A DNA stretch of 64,000 nucleotides from Shinella sumterensis (GCF_004514425.2 NZ_MYFN02000001.1:186001-250000), one strand, 5' to 3'; numbered from the stretch's first letter, positions 22,271 to 30,986 are shown. Program-made: numbers and translations. Notes: generated by a model not told the origin, from the letters alone.

Positions 22271-22450
22271 GAACACACCCGGACCGCCTTCGCCCGGAAT
22301 CTCGCTGATCCGTGAAAAGCTCGATCGCTCGAGCGCAAAGACCCAGGCCTTCACGACCTTGTCACGCAGATCGTCAGATACGATGTCCCTGATTTCCGGA
22401 AGATCTTCCAAGATGGCTTCTGTATCGATTGTCCTGCCGGAAGGTTGCAC
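22223..22450 (-). pseudogene. Truncated 5' end of an unidentified cytoplasmic gene (possibly an HD-type hydrolase)
   Basis: A good start (AAGGAGGAAAGACC before a GTG) opens a frame of about 61 native residues, TIDTEAILEDLPEIRDIVSD, then DLRDKVVKAWVFALERSSFS, then EIPGEGGPGVFELR. It then runs into foreign sequence and stops. The Leu-Pro-Glu-Ile ... Leu-Arg-Asp-Lys-Val-Val pattern recalls the N-terminus of small HD-domain hydrolases, but the HD residues are not present and this is a weak guess. It is the last cistron of the quinate-type operon and is cut by the deletion at about 22260. Confidence 0.65.
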
Positions 22451-22479
22451 GGTCTTTCCTCCTTGGATGGATTTGGGGG

Positions 22480-23517
22480 TCAACTCACCAGAACACGCTC
22501 TGCGGACTTCGCCGATCTTTTCACGGCATCGATCACCTTCAGCGTTTGCAGCCCCTCGAGACCACTGACGAGCGGCTGTTCCTCACCCCTGATGACCTTG
22601 CAGAACTGCCTGATCTGCAGGACGAGCGGATCCTGCGGCTCGTATTCCACCCGTTCCTTCTCGAAGGGCTCCCACCAGCTGCGCTTGGCGGGATTGCGCC
22701 AGACGTCAAGCGATGGGATTGCAAGGGAACCGTGCGTGCCGCCGATGACGTAGCAGGCCTCGTCCGCTTTCGGATAAACCGGGTTTTCCCCTGTCGTCAT
22801 CTCCCAGCTCCAGGGCGCCACGACGGCGTCGGAAACGGATGCGGTTGCGAGAACGCCGTTCTCGAATTCGATGAGGATCACGGCCGTCTCCTCGACCGCG
22901 TTTCCACGAACCGCATTGGATTCCCGTGCCTGCACGGCGGTGATATTGCCGAACAGATACCGAAGATTGTCGATGTCATGAATGAGGTTGAGGAAAACCG
23001 GTCCCGCGCCTGCCTGGCGGCGCCAGTCAATATCGAAATAGTCGTCCGGCTTGAAAAGCCAGAACATCGCATTGACGACAAGCACCCGTCCAAGCCGGCC
23101 GCTATCGATGATGTCCTTGGCTTTGCGCATCATCGGGTTGTGCCGGCGATGGTGGCCGGTGAGGATAGGCACCCCTTTCGCCTGCGCTGCCGCGATCATC
23201 CGCTCTCCGGACGCGATGTCGTCGGCGATCGGTTTTTCGATCAGGGCGGGAATGCCGGCCTCGATGGCTTCGAGACCGTTCTTCACATGGACCTGGTTGG
23301 GGGTCGCGACGATGATGCCGTCGGGCCGATCCACGGCGATCATGTCGGCAAAGCTGGCGAACCACTGCACGCCGGCTTCCCTGGCTATCGCCTCGCCGGC
23401 AGGCGTGGGATCCACCACGGCGCTGAGCACCGCATCCGGTTCGCGCGCCACATGCTCGATGTGCCGCTTTCCGATGAGGCCGGCTCCGAGCACGGCCAGT
23501 TTCACAGGCGCAGTCAT
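22480..23517 (-). CDS. Gfo/Idh/MocA-family oxidoreductase
   Basis: A 345-residue NAD(P)-dependent dehydrogenase: Rossmann motif LAVLGAGLIGKRHIEHV, then DGIIVATPNQVHV, the EKPIADD signature (Glu-Lys-Pro) near residue 94, and a C-terminal alpha/beta domain with FLNLIHDIDNLRYLFG (the His of the HD pair is the likely catalytic acid) and WEMTTGENPVYPKADEACYV. Family members oxidise polyol or sugar-like hydroxyls. Next to dehydroquinase and shikimate dehydrogenase it is a candidate for oxidising quinate, shikimate or a related cyclohexane polyol; that role is inferred. Confidence 0.85.
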   Translation of the reverse strand: MTAPVKLAVLGAGLIGKRHIEHVAREPDAVLSAVVDPTPAGEAIAREAGVQWFASFADMIAVDRPDGIIVATPNQVHVKNGLEAIEAGIPALIEKPIADDIASGERMIAAAQAKGVPILTGHHRRHNPMMRKAKDIIDSGRLGRVLVVNAMFWLFKPDDYFDIDWRRQAGAGPVFLNLIHDIDNLRYLFGNITAVQARESNAVRGNAVEETAVILIEFENGVLATASVSDAVVAPWSWEMTTGENPVYPKADEACYVIGGTHGSLAIPSLDVWRNPAKRSWWEPFEKERVEYEPQDPLVLQIRQFCKVIRGEEQPLVSGLEGLQTLKVIDAVKRSAKSAERVLVS

Positions 23518-23524
23518 TGCGGGC

Positions 23525-23974
23525 TCATTTCTTCTCTGCGGACTTGATCAACGTCGCGACCCGGCGCAGGCCGAGCTGGTAGCCTTCGGTGCCGAGCCCG
23601 CAGATGACCCCATCGGCCCGATGGGAAACGAAGGAATGATGCCGGAAGCTTTCGCGCTTGTGGACGTTGGAGATGTGAATTTCGATGACCGGGCCTTCGA
23701 ACGTGTTCAAGGCATCGAGAATGGCGAGCGACGTATGGGTGAACGCAGCCGGATTGATGACGATGCCGGCGCCGTCCTCGCGCGCTTCATGGATCCAGTC
23801 GATGATCTCGTATTCGCGGTTGCTTTGATGGAAACGAATGTCGTGACCGAGCTCGGTTGCCAGCTTGCGGCAGTCCGCCTCGACGTCGGCAAGTGTTTCA
23901 TGACCGTAGATATGGGGCTGGCGTTTGCCGAGCAGGTTGAGGTTGGGACCGTTCAGGACATAGATCAGGCTCAC
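23525..23974 (-). CDS. aroQ: Type II 3-dehydroquinate dehydratase
   Basis: A 149-residue dodecameric-type dehydroquinase. It has the catalytic Tyr region ([20 protein letters not shown]), [33 protein letters not shown] and the histidine loop [20 protein letters not shown]. It interconverts 3-dehydroquinate and 3-dehydroshikimate. In a catabolic operon with an importer, isomerase and a shikimate dehydrogenase paralogue, it most likely acts in quinate or dehydroquinate breakdown rather than in aromatic amino-acid synthesis. Confidence 0.93.
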   Translation of the reverse strand: MSLIYVLNGPNLNLLGKRQPHIYGHETLADVEADCRKLATELGHDIRFHQSNREYEIIDWIHEAREDGAGIVINPAAFTHTSLAILDALNTFEGPVIEIHISNVHKRESFRHHSFVSHRADGVICGLGTEGYQLGLRRVATLIKSAEKK

Positions 23975-24006
23975 GAGGTTCTCCTCTCATTCTGAAAGCC
24001 GGCAGT

Positions 24007-24375
24007 TCAGTCAAGCGTGCTTTCCTGAACCGCGAGTGCGGGATCGGATTCATAAAGGTCGACGCGAAGGCCGAGACGGCCCTCGCTGAGTGCTGGTGCG
24101 GCGACGACACGGGCCGCCTGCAACGTGGCCCGCACAAGCTGCTGTTTGGTTTCCAGCGAGCGGCCGGGCGCCATGCGAATGATGATCTGGATGAAATGGT
24201 TCTGCGGATGCTCATCCGCGACGCAGGAAAACGTCGCCTCGCGGGCGAACGTGCGGACGGCTTTCGGCTTCACGACGCCGCCATCGCGAATGCAGCGGTG
24301 GACCGCCGTGGTCAAGGCTTCGATCGCCACGCGTTCACCGGCACCCCGGCTGTATTCGATCACAATGTGAGGCAT
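24007..24375 (-). CDS. 5-carboxymethyl-2-hydroxymuconate isomerase-like tautomerase
   Basis: A 122-residue protein starting MPHIVIEYSRG, with the invariant N-terminal proline that acts as catalytic base after Met removal. Further family features: HRCIRDGGVVKPKAVRTFAR, HFIQIIIRMAPGRSLETKQQ and a C-terminal RVDLYESDPALAVQESTLD. CHMI enzymes tautomerise muconate-like products of homoprotocatechuate ring cleavage. Here it sits in the quinate/shikimate-type operon, opposite an intradiol dioxygenase operon with a HpaH-like hydratase and HpaI-like aldolase, so it probably acts on a ring-cleavage product of the same pathway. Confidence 0.85.
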   Translation of the reverse strand: MPHIVIEYSRGAGERVAIEALTTAVHRCIRDGGVVKPKAVRTFAREATFSCVADEHPQNHFIQIIIRMAPGRSLETKQQLVRATLQAARVVAAPALSEGRLGLRVDLYESDPALAVQESTLD

Positions 24376-24388
24376 CGATTCCGGCCTT

Positions 24389-25243
24389 TCAACGCGTGGT
24401 CAGGTCGTCGAAATGGCGCGACATGCGTTCCGTATCGGGGGCGATGCCCGTGAAAAGCTGGAACGCGGCCGCTGCCTGAAAGACCGTCATGCCACTGCCG
24501 GGCAGGGTGCGGCAGCCCTTGCCCTTCGCCAGGGCAAGGAGTTCGGTTTCCAGCGGCATGTAAACAATGTCGGCCACCCAGTGACGCTGCTCCAGCCATT
24601 GCGGTTCGATCGGCAGGCCGGGATGGCTCTTCATTCCGGTCGGCGTGGCGTGGATCAGCCCGTCTGCGGCACGCAACGCGGCGCCGACATCGGTCGTCGC
24701 CTCCGCACATGCCCGGCCGAACCGGTCGTTCAACTGGGAAGCCAGGCGTGCGGCGCGGTCGCTGTCCTGGTCGAAGATCGACAGGCGCTCTATTCCGAGC
24801 TTGATCGCCGCATGGGCCACTGCAACGCCTGCGCCGCCTGCGCCGAGCAGAACGGCATGAGATTTGGCGACGTCCGGCAGGCCGCGCTCGAAATTCTTGT
24901 AGAAGCCATACCAGTCGGTGTTGTGACCGACCCGCTCGCCGTTCTGGAACACGACCGTGTTCACGGCGCCGAGCATTTCGGCGTCGTCTGACAGCCGTGT
25001 GAGATAAGGGATCACCGTCTGCTTGCAGGGATGGGTGATGTTGCTGCCGGCAAAGCCTCTTTGCTCCTCCTCGTCGAGAAGAGCGGGAAGGGCAGATGCC
25101 GGCAGGCCGCGCTCCGTCAGGTCGAGCAGCTCGTAGTGATAGTCAAGGCCCTGATGCCGGCCTTCGGCCTCGTGAAGGGCCGGCGACTTCGACATCTGAA
25201 TATCCGCGCCGATGAGGCCGACCAGGTAACGCCTGTCGCTCAT
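24389..25243 (-). CDS. aroE: Shikimate dehydrogenase paralogue (catabolic)
   Basis: A 284-residue protein with the shikimate dehydrogenase fold: GLIGADIQMSKSPALHEAEG (shikimate site, Ser-x-Ser), FAGSNITHPCKQTVIPYL (Lys as catalytic base), GAVNTVVF, GHNTDWYGF and the nucleotide site VLLGAGGAGVAVAHAAI, then HATPTGM and GSGMTVFQAAAAFQLF. The residue after the GxGGxG fold, FDQDSDRAAR, with an acidic residue, favours NAD+ over NADP+, as in catabolic quinate/shikimate dehydrogenases. It oxidises quinate or shikimate in the cytoplasm, feeding the neighbouring dehydroquinase and TIM-barrel enzyme. Confidence 0.9.
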   Translation of the reverse strand: MSDRRYLVGLIGADIQMSKSPALHEAEGRHQGLDYHYELLDLTERGLPASALPALLDEEEQRGFAGSNITHPCKQTVIPYLTRLSDDAEMLGAVNTVVFQNGERVGHNTDWYGFYKNFERGLPDVAKSHAVLLGAGGAGVAVAHAAIKLGIERLSIFDQDSDRAARLASQLNDRFGRACAEATTDVGAALRAADGLIHATPTGMKSHPGLPIEPQWLEQRHWVADIVYMPLETELLALAKGKGCRTLPGSGMTVFQAAAAFQLFTGIAPDTERMSRHFDDLTTR

Positions 25244-25264
25244 GCTTCAAGTCCTTGTCTATGT

Positions 25265-26026
25265 TCAGTGATGAGCGAGAATTTCACCAAGGAAGGTCTT
25301 GGTGCGCTCGTGCTTCGGCGACGTGAAAAAAACGTCCGGTTCCGCTTCCTCGATAATCTCGCCGGAAGCCATGAAGATGACGCGGTCGGCAACCTGGCGC
25401 GCGAAGCCCATCTCGTGGGTAACGCAGATCATCGTCATGCCGTCGCGCGCCAGTGAAATCATCGTGTCGAGGACTTCCTTGACCATTTCCGGGTCAAGCG
25501 CCGATGTCGGCTCGTCGAACAGCATGATTTTCGGCTCAAGGCAAAGCGCACGCGCAATGGCGACGCGCTGCTGCTGGCCACCCGAAAGCTGCGCTGGATA
25601 TTTGTCCGCCTGGTCGAGGATGCGGACGCGCTCGAGATACTTCCGCGCCAGCGTTTCGGCCTCGGCGCGACCCATTCCGCGCACCCGCATGGGCGCCAGC
25701 GCGCAATTCTGCAGCACGGTCATGTGCGGGAAAAGATTGAAGTTCTGGAAAACCATGCCGACTTCCCGGCGGATGGCATCCACAGCCTTGCCGCTGCCGT
25801 CGAGCACCCGGCCTGCGACCGTTATCTGCCCGCTTTCGATGGTCTCCAGCACATTGATACAGCGGATCAAGGTCGATTTTCCGGAGCCGGACGGCCCGCA
25901 AAGAACGATCTTCTCGCCTTTGCGGACCGTCAGGTTGATGTCCTTCAAAGCATGAAAGGCGCCGTACCACTTTTCCACTTTTTCAAGTGAAATCAGCATC
26001 GATTGAGTGTTGTCGGAAGCTGTCAC
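25265..26026 (-). CDS. Polar amino-acid-type ABC transporter ATP-binding protein
   Basis: A 253-residue ATPase with Walker [15 protein letters not shown]-loop [11 protein letters not shown], signature [15 protein letters not shown], Walker [16 protein letters not shown] and switch histidine VTHEMGF. It belongs to the GlnQ/HisP class that pairs with PF00528 permeases of the His/Glu type. The GTG start follows AAGGAGGGCGTC. With the adjacent permease pair and binding protein it forms a complete importer inside the quinate/shikimate-type operon, so a cyclic acid rather than an amino acid may be transported. Confidence 0.93.
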   Translation of the reverse strand: MTASDNTQSMLISLEKVEKWYGAFHALKDINLTVRKGEKIVLCGPSGSGKSTLIRCINVLETIESGQITVAGRVLDGSGKAVDAIRREVGMVFQNFNLFPHMTVLQNCALAPMRVRGMGRAEAETLARKYLERVRILDQADKYPAQLSGGQQQRVAIARALCLEPKIMLFDEPTSALDPEMVKEVLDTMISLARDGMTMICVTHEMGFARQVADRVIFMASGEIIEEAEPDVFFTSPKHERTKTFLGEILAHH

Positions 26027-26044
26027 GACGCCCTCCTTGATAGG

Positions 26045-26869
26045 TCAGTTCACGGTGAAGGGGATGTTGGGAATGGATTCCGGGAATTGCGGAAGGTCGA
26101 TCCCCATCCATTTCTTGGTGATGGCGGCCAGTTCGCCGTTCGCCTTGATCTTGTCGATGAAGGCGTTGACGGCGTCGTTCCAGTCCTTTTCGCCCAGTCG
26201 CGTTCCGACGCCGTTATAGGTCGTCAGGAAATCGATCTTGCGCTCGTAGGTGCCGGCCGCCGCGGCCTCGAGCCGCTGGCCATAGAACTGATTGCCGCCG
26301 ACGGCCTTTACCTGGCCTGAAATCAGCGCCTGGATGGTGGCCGCATCATCGTCGAAGCGACGGACCGTGGCCGTTGAGCCGACGGCATCGGTGACGGCCT
26401 TGTCCTGCGAGCTCGACTTCGGCACGCCGATTTCCCAGCCTGCCACGTCTTCGACGGTCGCAACCTTGTCCGCCTTGGCGACATAGAGTGCGATCGTGTT
26501 GGCGGCATACGGCTTGCTGTACTGGATCGACTTGGCGCGCTCTTCCGTCATCGCCATCGTGGCGAAGAGGATATCGACTTTGCCGGTCGTCAGGGCGGGG
26601 ATACGGTTCGCCACGGCGAGCGGCTGGAACTGAACCTGAACACCGATCTCCTTGGCAAAGAGCGTCGCCACGTCGGCATCGAAGCCGTCCTGGGTGCCGC
26701 TCGAGTTCACGAAGCCCCAGGGTGCGTTGTCGCCCTGGATGCCGACGACGATCGTGCCCTTGGCCTTCACCTCTTCAAGGCTGGCCGCAGATGCGGCGGT
26801 CGTGCCGCCCATGACCAAGGCCGTCGTTGCCAGCACCACGCCCATGAATGTTCTGCGATTGTATTTCAT
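26045..26869 (-). CDS. Family-3 solute-binding protein of the quinate-type operon
   Basis: A 274-residue periplasmic binding protein: signal peptide MKYNRRTFMGVVLATTALVM ending near ASAAS, then the family-3 core KAKGTIVVGIQGDNAPWGFV, DGFDADVATLFAKEIGVQVQ, LTTGKVDILFATMAMTEERA and DDAATIQALISGQVKAVGGN. AGAGGAGGAAATGAC precedes the ATG. Two Arg residues precede the hydrophobic core (NRRTF), so Tat export is possible. A C-terminal remnant of a paralogue lies at 21919-22270. The ligand is probably the quinate/shikimate-like compound of the operon (inference). Confidence 0.9.
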   Translation of the reverse strand: MKYNRRTFMGVVLATTALVMGGTTAASAASLEEVKAKGTIVVGIQGDNAPWGFVNSSGTQDGFDADVATLFAKEIGVQVQFQPLAVANRIPALTTGKVDILFATMAMTEERAKSIQYSKPYAANTIALYVAKADKVATVEDVAGWEIGVPKSSSQDKAVTDAVGSTATVRRFDDDAATIQALISGQVKAVGGNQFYGQRLEAAAAGTYERKIDFLTTYNGVGTRLGEKDWNDAVNAFIDKIKANGELAAITKKWMGIDLPQFPESIPNIPFTVN

Positions 26870-26904
26870 GTCATTTCCTCCTCTTTGAATTGTCGTTTGA
26901 AGGG

Positions 26905-27561
26905 TCAGCGGGCGGCCTTGGCCATCCGTTTTTCGAGAGCCGTTCCGAAATGGGAGAGCGGCCAGCAAATGATGAAGTAGATCGCGCCGACGATGCCGAA
27001 GACGAGCAGGGGGCGGTACGTCTGGTTCGAGATGATCTGCCCGGCGCGGGCAAGTTCGATGAAGCCGACGATTGCCGCAAGCGACGTGCCCTTGATCAGC
27101 TGCACCAGGAAGCCGATGGTTGCCGGCATGGAAATCTTCAGGGCCTGCGGCAGGATGACGTCCTTCATGCGCGACACGTAATGAAGCCCGAGCGCGTTGG
27201 CGGCTTCCGTCTGTCCCTTCGGCACAGCCTGGATGGAGCCGCGCCAGATTTCACCGAGGAATGCACTGGCATGCAGCGTGAAGGCGATCGCGACGGCGAG
27301 CCAGGCGCTCACATTGATGCCGAGCAGGGCGACGCCGTAATAGACGACGAAGAGTTGCATCAGCAGCGGTGTGCCCTGGAAGAGCCCGATATAGGCAGCG
27401 GCGGTGGCGCGCGCCGCAGGGCTCTTGGACACGCGCGTCAGCGCAATCAGGATACCGAACACGCCACCACCGATGAAGCCGATGATTGCAAGCAGGGCCG
27501 TCCATTTCAGGCCGTGCAGGATGAACAGGAATTCGTTTGCTCCGATAGGTCCCATGGCCAA
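26905..27561 (-). CDS. Amino-acid-type ABC transporter permease
   Basis: A 218-residue membrane protein of the His/Glu/Gln permease class with five or so helices and the EAA loop EAANALGLHYVSRMKDVILPQ, which contacts the ATPase. The FQGTPLLMQLFVVYYG segment is typical. It is separated from the second permease by four bases and forms the heterodimeric channel with it. Confidence 0.92.
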   Translation of the reverse strand: MAMGPIGANEFLFILHGLKWTALLAIIGFIGGGVFGILIALTRVSKSPAARATAAAYIGLFQGTPLLMQLFVVYYGVALLGINVSAWLAVAIAFTLHASAFLGEIWRGSIQAVPKGQTEAANALGLHYVSRMKDVILPQALKISMPATIGFLVQLIKGTSLAAIVGFIELARAGQIISNQTYRPLLVFGIVGAIYFIICWPLSHFGTALEKRMAKAAR

Positions 27562-27565
27562 ACCT

Positions 27566-28234
27566 CTATCGTGTCGGGTAGCTGAAGTAGCGGCGGGAAA
27601 TGAGAGCGAAGATGCCCATCATCACGGTGGAAATGACGAGGTAGATCCCGGTCACGATGAAATAGACTTCGAAGCTTCGGAAGGTATCGGATTCGATCCT
27701 CTGCGCCGCCGATGTCAGCTCATAGGCCGCGATCGACGTGCAGACGGAGGTCGTCAGCGTCAGCATGATGAACTGGCTGGTCAGAGACGGATAGATCGCG
27801 CGCAGGGCCGGCTTCAGAACGATGAGCCGGAAGACGTCGGCCTTGTGGAGGCCCAGGGCGTAACCGGCCTCGACCTGGCCTTTGCTGATGCTTTCGACAC
27901 CGCCGCGGATGATTTCGATCGCGTAGGCGCCGCCATTGATGCCAAGCGCGATGATGGCGGTTGTCGTCGGATTGAGGCGGATGCCCATCAGCGGCAAAGC
28001 GAAATAGATGTAGAAGATCTGCACGAGAAAGGGCGTGTTGCGCACGATCTCGACAAACGCGATGACGGGCGCACGCACGATCTTGTTCGGCGATGTCCGG
28101 CCGATGACACCCACCACGCCGATCACCAGCGCGAGCGCCATGCCGGCGAAGGCGAGCCCGAACGTTCCGAGCGTAGCCCACAGCAATTCGGGGGCGCGCT
28201 CGAAGACCACGCCGAAGTCGAACTGGTAATTCAT
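27566..28234 (-). CDS. Amino-acid-type ABC transporter permease
   Basis: A 222-residue partner permease with VEIVRNTPFLVQIFYIYFAL and the EAA loop EAGYALGLHKADVFRLIVLK, then PSLTSQFIMLTLTTSVCTSI. It forms the membrane channel with the 26905 protein. It is the first transporter gene of the leftward operon and lies 53 bases after the TIM-barrel isomerase gene. Confidence 0.92.
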   Translation of the reverse strand: MNYQFDFGVVFERAPELLWATLGTFGLAFAGMALALVIGVVGVIGRTSPNKIVRAPVIAFVEIVRNTPFLVQIFYIYFALPLMGIRLNPTTTAIIALGINGGAYAIEIIRGGVESISKGQVEAGYALGLHKADVFRLIVLKPALRAIYPSLTSQFIMLTLTTSVCTSIAAYELTSAAQRIESDTFRSFEVYFIVTGIYLVISTVMMGIFALISRRYFSYPTR

Positions 28235-28287
28235 GAAAGGGTGTTCCTCCTCCGGGCGCAGCCTCCACCGCGCCAGATCCAGAATGT

Positions 28288-29103
28288 CTAAGTTTCTGCT
28301 CGTAGAATTTCGCGTGCTTTCAGATTGAGATTTCGCAGATGCGCCGACGCCGGTGTGTCACCCACCAGCGGCACTTCGACCGAAATCGCGGCCTTGCCGG
28401 AAAGCTTGGCAACCAGGTCCTTGAGCGCAAGTATTCCGTCGCCCGGCGCCAACCGTCCGGCCCGCGCCTCGTTTATCATGCCTTCGGCGCCCTCCGGCGG
28501 CGGTCCGGCCACATCGCAAAGCTGAACGTGCCGCACGATATCGACATCGATCTCATCGACGCTTCCGCCGTTGCGAAAGAAGTGGATGGCATCCACCAGG
28601 GCGCCGGCATTGTCCTGCCCGCAGGCATGGACGAGTGCGGCGCTGTCGCTGTAGCTGCTGACCGCGCGCCAGCCCATGTTTTCGATGTCGACAGCCATGC
28701 CGTACCGCCCGGCGAGCTGGCAGAAAGCATTGAAATTGTCGACGAGCCGGCTGCGATCCGTATCGTCGCCGCAGGTCGATAGCCTTCTGGCGCCGATATC
28801 CGATGCGGCCGCAACGATATGTTCGATGGCGGTCGGGTTGAAATCCGGGCCGACAATGAAGAACTCGATATCGAAAACCCTCATGCCTTCACTGTCGAGC
28901 AGGGTGCGGAACTCCGATGCGGCCCGGCTGCCCTGCGGCAGTTCGTAGTAGGGCGCGCCGGCGAAAGCGGGATGAAGCCGAAGCCCGACGGCGCTGAACC
29001 CGGCCGCCGCCGCCTGCCGGACGAATTCGTGCGGCGGCAACTGGATCGCGGAGAAATGCGCGACGCCGAGCGGGCTTTCCTGCATCTGCCGGGCGTCCGT
29101 CAT
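28288..29103 (-). CDS. TIM-barrel sugar-phosphate isomerase/epimerase-like enzyme (possible dehydroshikimate dehydratase)
   Basis: A 271-residue AP-endonuclease-2-type barrel. Metal ligands are visible: Glu in VDIENMGWRAV, Asp/His in ALVDAIHFFR, His in VRHVQLCD and the late Glu in AISVEVPLVG. Family members include sugar isomerases and AsbF/QuiC-type 3-dehydroshikimate dehydratases, which make protocatechuate. Next to dehydroquinase and shikimate dehydrogenase, the dehydratase role is the best guess, but it is not shown by the sequence. ATGA overlap with the GntR gene upstream marks it as the second cistron. Confidence 0.75.
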   Translation of the reverse strand: MTDARQMQESPLGVAHFSAIQLPPHEFVRQAAAAGFSAVGLRLHPAFAGAPYYELPQGSRAASEFRTLLDSEGMRVFDIEFFIVGPDFNPTAIEHIVAAASDIGARRLSTCGDDTDRSRLVDNFNAFCQLAGRYGMAVDIENMGWRAVSSYSDSAALVHACGQDNAGALVDAIHFFRNGGSVDEIDVDIVRHVQLCDVAGPPPEGAEGMINEARAGRLAPGDGILALKDLVAKLSGKAAISVEVPLVGDTPASAHLRNLNLKAREILRAET

Positions 29104-29822
29104 CGTACCGCTCCGGTGCGGGCCAGGTGGGCCAGGAGATTGGTCCCCGTGCGATGGATATGCTGGCGCAGCTTGTCGGCGGCATAATCGCTGTCGCGGG
29201 CGACCGCGCCCTGTGCGATCTCGCTATGCTCCTGGTTCACATTCCGGTCGCCGGACGTCTGCTTGAGAAATGTCCGGCGGTAGCGATCGTTGAGATTGAG
29301 CAGCGTCTTGCAGAAATGCAGAAGAAGCGGCTTTCCGCAGCCTGAAATCAGGGTGAGGTGGAAGTCCCGGTGGACCGCCTCCCAATGTTCCAGCGTTTCC
29401 GGCTTGCTCGCATCGCGCTCGGCGCGGTTCAGCTTATGAAGGGCGCGCATGACGTTGCCCTCCCATTCCACGTCGCCGACCCGAATGGATTCCTTGAGCG
29501 CGAAAACCTCGAACTCCTCGCGAAGCACTGTGATTTCCTCAAGGTTCGCCAGCGAGACGGGGGAAACCCGATAGCCGCGATTGTCCTCGAACTCGACCAG
29601 GCCGTCCGAGATCAGGCGCGCCAATCCTTCGCGCAACGGGCTCAGGCTGACATTGAACGCCTGCCGTTCCTTGTCGAGATTGATCTTGCTGCCGGCTTCC
29701 AGGCTGCCGGAAATGATGGCTTCCCGCAGCCGGGACGCAAGCTGGCTGCCGATCGTGTTTTTCCCGTCGTCGGAAAAACTGCCGATCTCGGCTGGGCTTA
29801 TTGCGCCGACCTGCTGCTTCAT
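29100..29822 (-). CDS. GntR-family (FCD) transcriptional regulator
   Basis: A 240-residue regulator. The N-terminal winged helix (about 20-85) has LASRLREAIISGSLEAGSKI, FNVSLSPLREGLARLISDGL and FEDNRGYRVSPVS; the C-terminal FCD ligand domain (about 90-225) has the metal-binding pattern EAVHRDFHLTLISGCGKPLL and NQEHSEIAQGAVARD. It is the first gene of the leftward operon and faces the dioxygenase operon. Both promoters carry a near-identical ATAAWCGATTAT palindrome in the -35/-10 spacer, so it probably represses both operons until its aromatic or cyclic-acid ligand binds. The start at 29822 follows AGGATCG; a longer frame upstream overlaps the promoter. Confidence 0.88.
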   Translation of the reverse strand: MKQQVGAISPAEIGSFSDDGKNTIGSQLASRLREAIISGSLEAGSKINLDKERQAFNVSLSPLREGLARLISDGLVEFEDNRGYRVSPVSLANLEEITVLREEFEVFALKESIRVGDVEWEGNVMRALHKLNRAERDASKPETLEHWEAVHRDFHLTLISGCGKPLLLHFCKTLLNLNDRYRRTFLKQTSGDRNVNQEHSEIAQGAVARDSDYAADKLRQHIHRTGTNLLAHLARTGAVR

Positions 29823-29859
29823 TCGATCCTCCCGAACGGAAATCGTCCGTCGTCGATGA

Positions 29860-29888
29860 TGGATAGGATAAACGATTATTCTTGTCAA
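29860..29888 (-). promoter_or_regulatory. Promoter and operator of the GntR/quinate-type operon
   Basis: Minus-strand TTGACA (29888-29883), 17-base spacer, TATCCA (29865-29860). Inside the spacer lies ATAAACGATTAT (plus-strand 29868-29879), which differs by one base from the perfect palindrome in the divergent promoter. A repressor bound here would block RNA polymerase. Confidence 0.65.
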
Positions 29889-30021
29889 CTGTCAGGAAAA
29901 TTGTTGTGCGACTTCGGTGGACGCCGGTGAGTCAGCTTACGTAAATATAATTAAATCAGTGAGGTGCTGAATCACCTTTGTTCGTCCGCGGATTGAAAAC
30001 GGCCATGTCGCCCTCCATCGC

Positions 30022-30050
30022 TTGACAAATAATCGATTATCGCTGTATCG
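30022..30050 (+). promoter_or_regulatory. Promoter and operator of the dioxygenase operon
   Basis: TTGACA (30022-30027), 17-base spacer, GTATCG (30045-30050). The spacer contains the perfect 12-bp palindrome ATAATCGATTAT (30029-30040), the probable binding site of the divergent GntR regulator. Confidence 0.65.
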
Positions 30051-30072
30051 GTTCGCTATCGGGAGGTGGCAT

Positions 30073-30966
30073 ATGGTCATTAAAACTGAAAGCGACGTAA
30101 CGCCCGCCGTGGTGGCGGCGATGCAGCAGACGTCCGACCCAAGGACGCGCGAAATCCTCGTGGCCCTCGTGAAGCATCTTCATGCCTTCGTGCGCGAAGT
30201 GCGTCTGACGGAGGCGGAGTTTCGCGACGCCACCGCCATCCTGAACGAAATCGGGCAGCTTCAGACCGACAGTCACAACGAGTTCGTGCTGATGTCGGGC
30301 TCGCTGGGCGTTTCCTCGCTCGTCTGCCTGCTCAACAATGGTGACAAGGGGCAGACAGAGACGTCCCAGTCGCTTCTTGGTCCGTTCTGGCGCCTGAATT
30401 CTCCACGGGTCGAAAACGGCGGAACGATCATTCGTTCCGATACGCCCGGTACGCCGCTTTTCGTGCATGCCCGCGTCGTCGACCGGGAGGGCAAGCCGAT
30501 CGTCGGCGCCGAAGTGGATGTGTGGCACGCATCGCCTGTGGGTCTTTACGAAAACCAGGATCCCGACCAGGCGGAGATGAACTTGCGCGGCAAGTTCCTG
30601 ACCGATGCGGACGGGCGCTTCTGGTTCCGCACCGTGAAGATGGTGGGCTATCCCATTCCCGTCGATGGTGTCGTCGGTCGAATGCTCAAGGCGCAAGGCC
30701 GTCATCCGTATCGGCCGGCACACCTGCACGCCCTGATCTTCAGGCAGGGTTACAAGACGCTCATTTCGCAGGTCTTCGATCCCAGCGACCCGCATATCGC
30801 ATCGGATGTGCAGTTCGGCGTGACCGCCGCGCTCACAGGGGACTTCGTCCGTCATGACGAACCGCATCCGACGGACCGCGACATCGAGGGCGAATGGTAC
30901 TCGCTCGACTACACCTATGTCATGGAGCCGGGCGAGGCGGTCCTGCCGCGCCCGCCCATCAAGTAA
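30073..30966 (+). CDS. Intradiol ring-cleavage dioxygenase (catechol/hydroxyquinol 1,2-type)
   Basis: A 297-residue enzyme: N-terminal helical dimerisation domain (1-100) and a catalytic beta sandwich. The four non-haem Fe(III) ligands are visible: Tyr159 (SPVGLYENQD), Tyr193 (VGYPIPVDG), His217 and His219 (RPAHLHALIF). The length and N-terminal domain match catechol or hydroxyquinol 1,2-dioxygenases rather than the alpha/beta protocatechuate 3,4-dioxygenase. It cleaves an ortho-diphenol between the hydroxyls. GGGAGGTGGCAT precedes the ATG at 30073. It is the first gene of the operon with a hydratase and aldolase, an unusual combination for an intradiol enzyme. Confidence 0.9.
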   Translation: MVIKTESDVTPAVVAAMQQTSDPRTREILVALVKHLHAFVREVRLTEAEFRDATAILNEIGQLQTDSHNEFVLMSGSLGVSSLVCLLNNGDKGQTETSQSLLGPFWRLNSPRVENGGTIIRSDTPGTPLFVHARVVDREGKPIVGAEVDVWHASPVGLYENQDPDQAEMNLRGKFLTDADGRFWFRTVKMVGYPIPVDGVVGRMLKAQGRHPYRPAHLHALIFRQGYKTLISQVFDPSDPHIASDVQFGVTAALTGDFVRHDEPHPTDRDIEGEWYSLDYTYVMEPGEAVLPRPPIK

Positions 30967-30986
30967 CGAACGCCCGGAGCCAGTTC

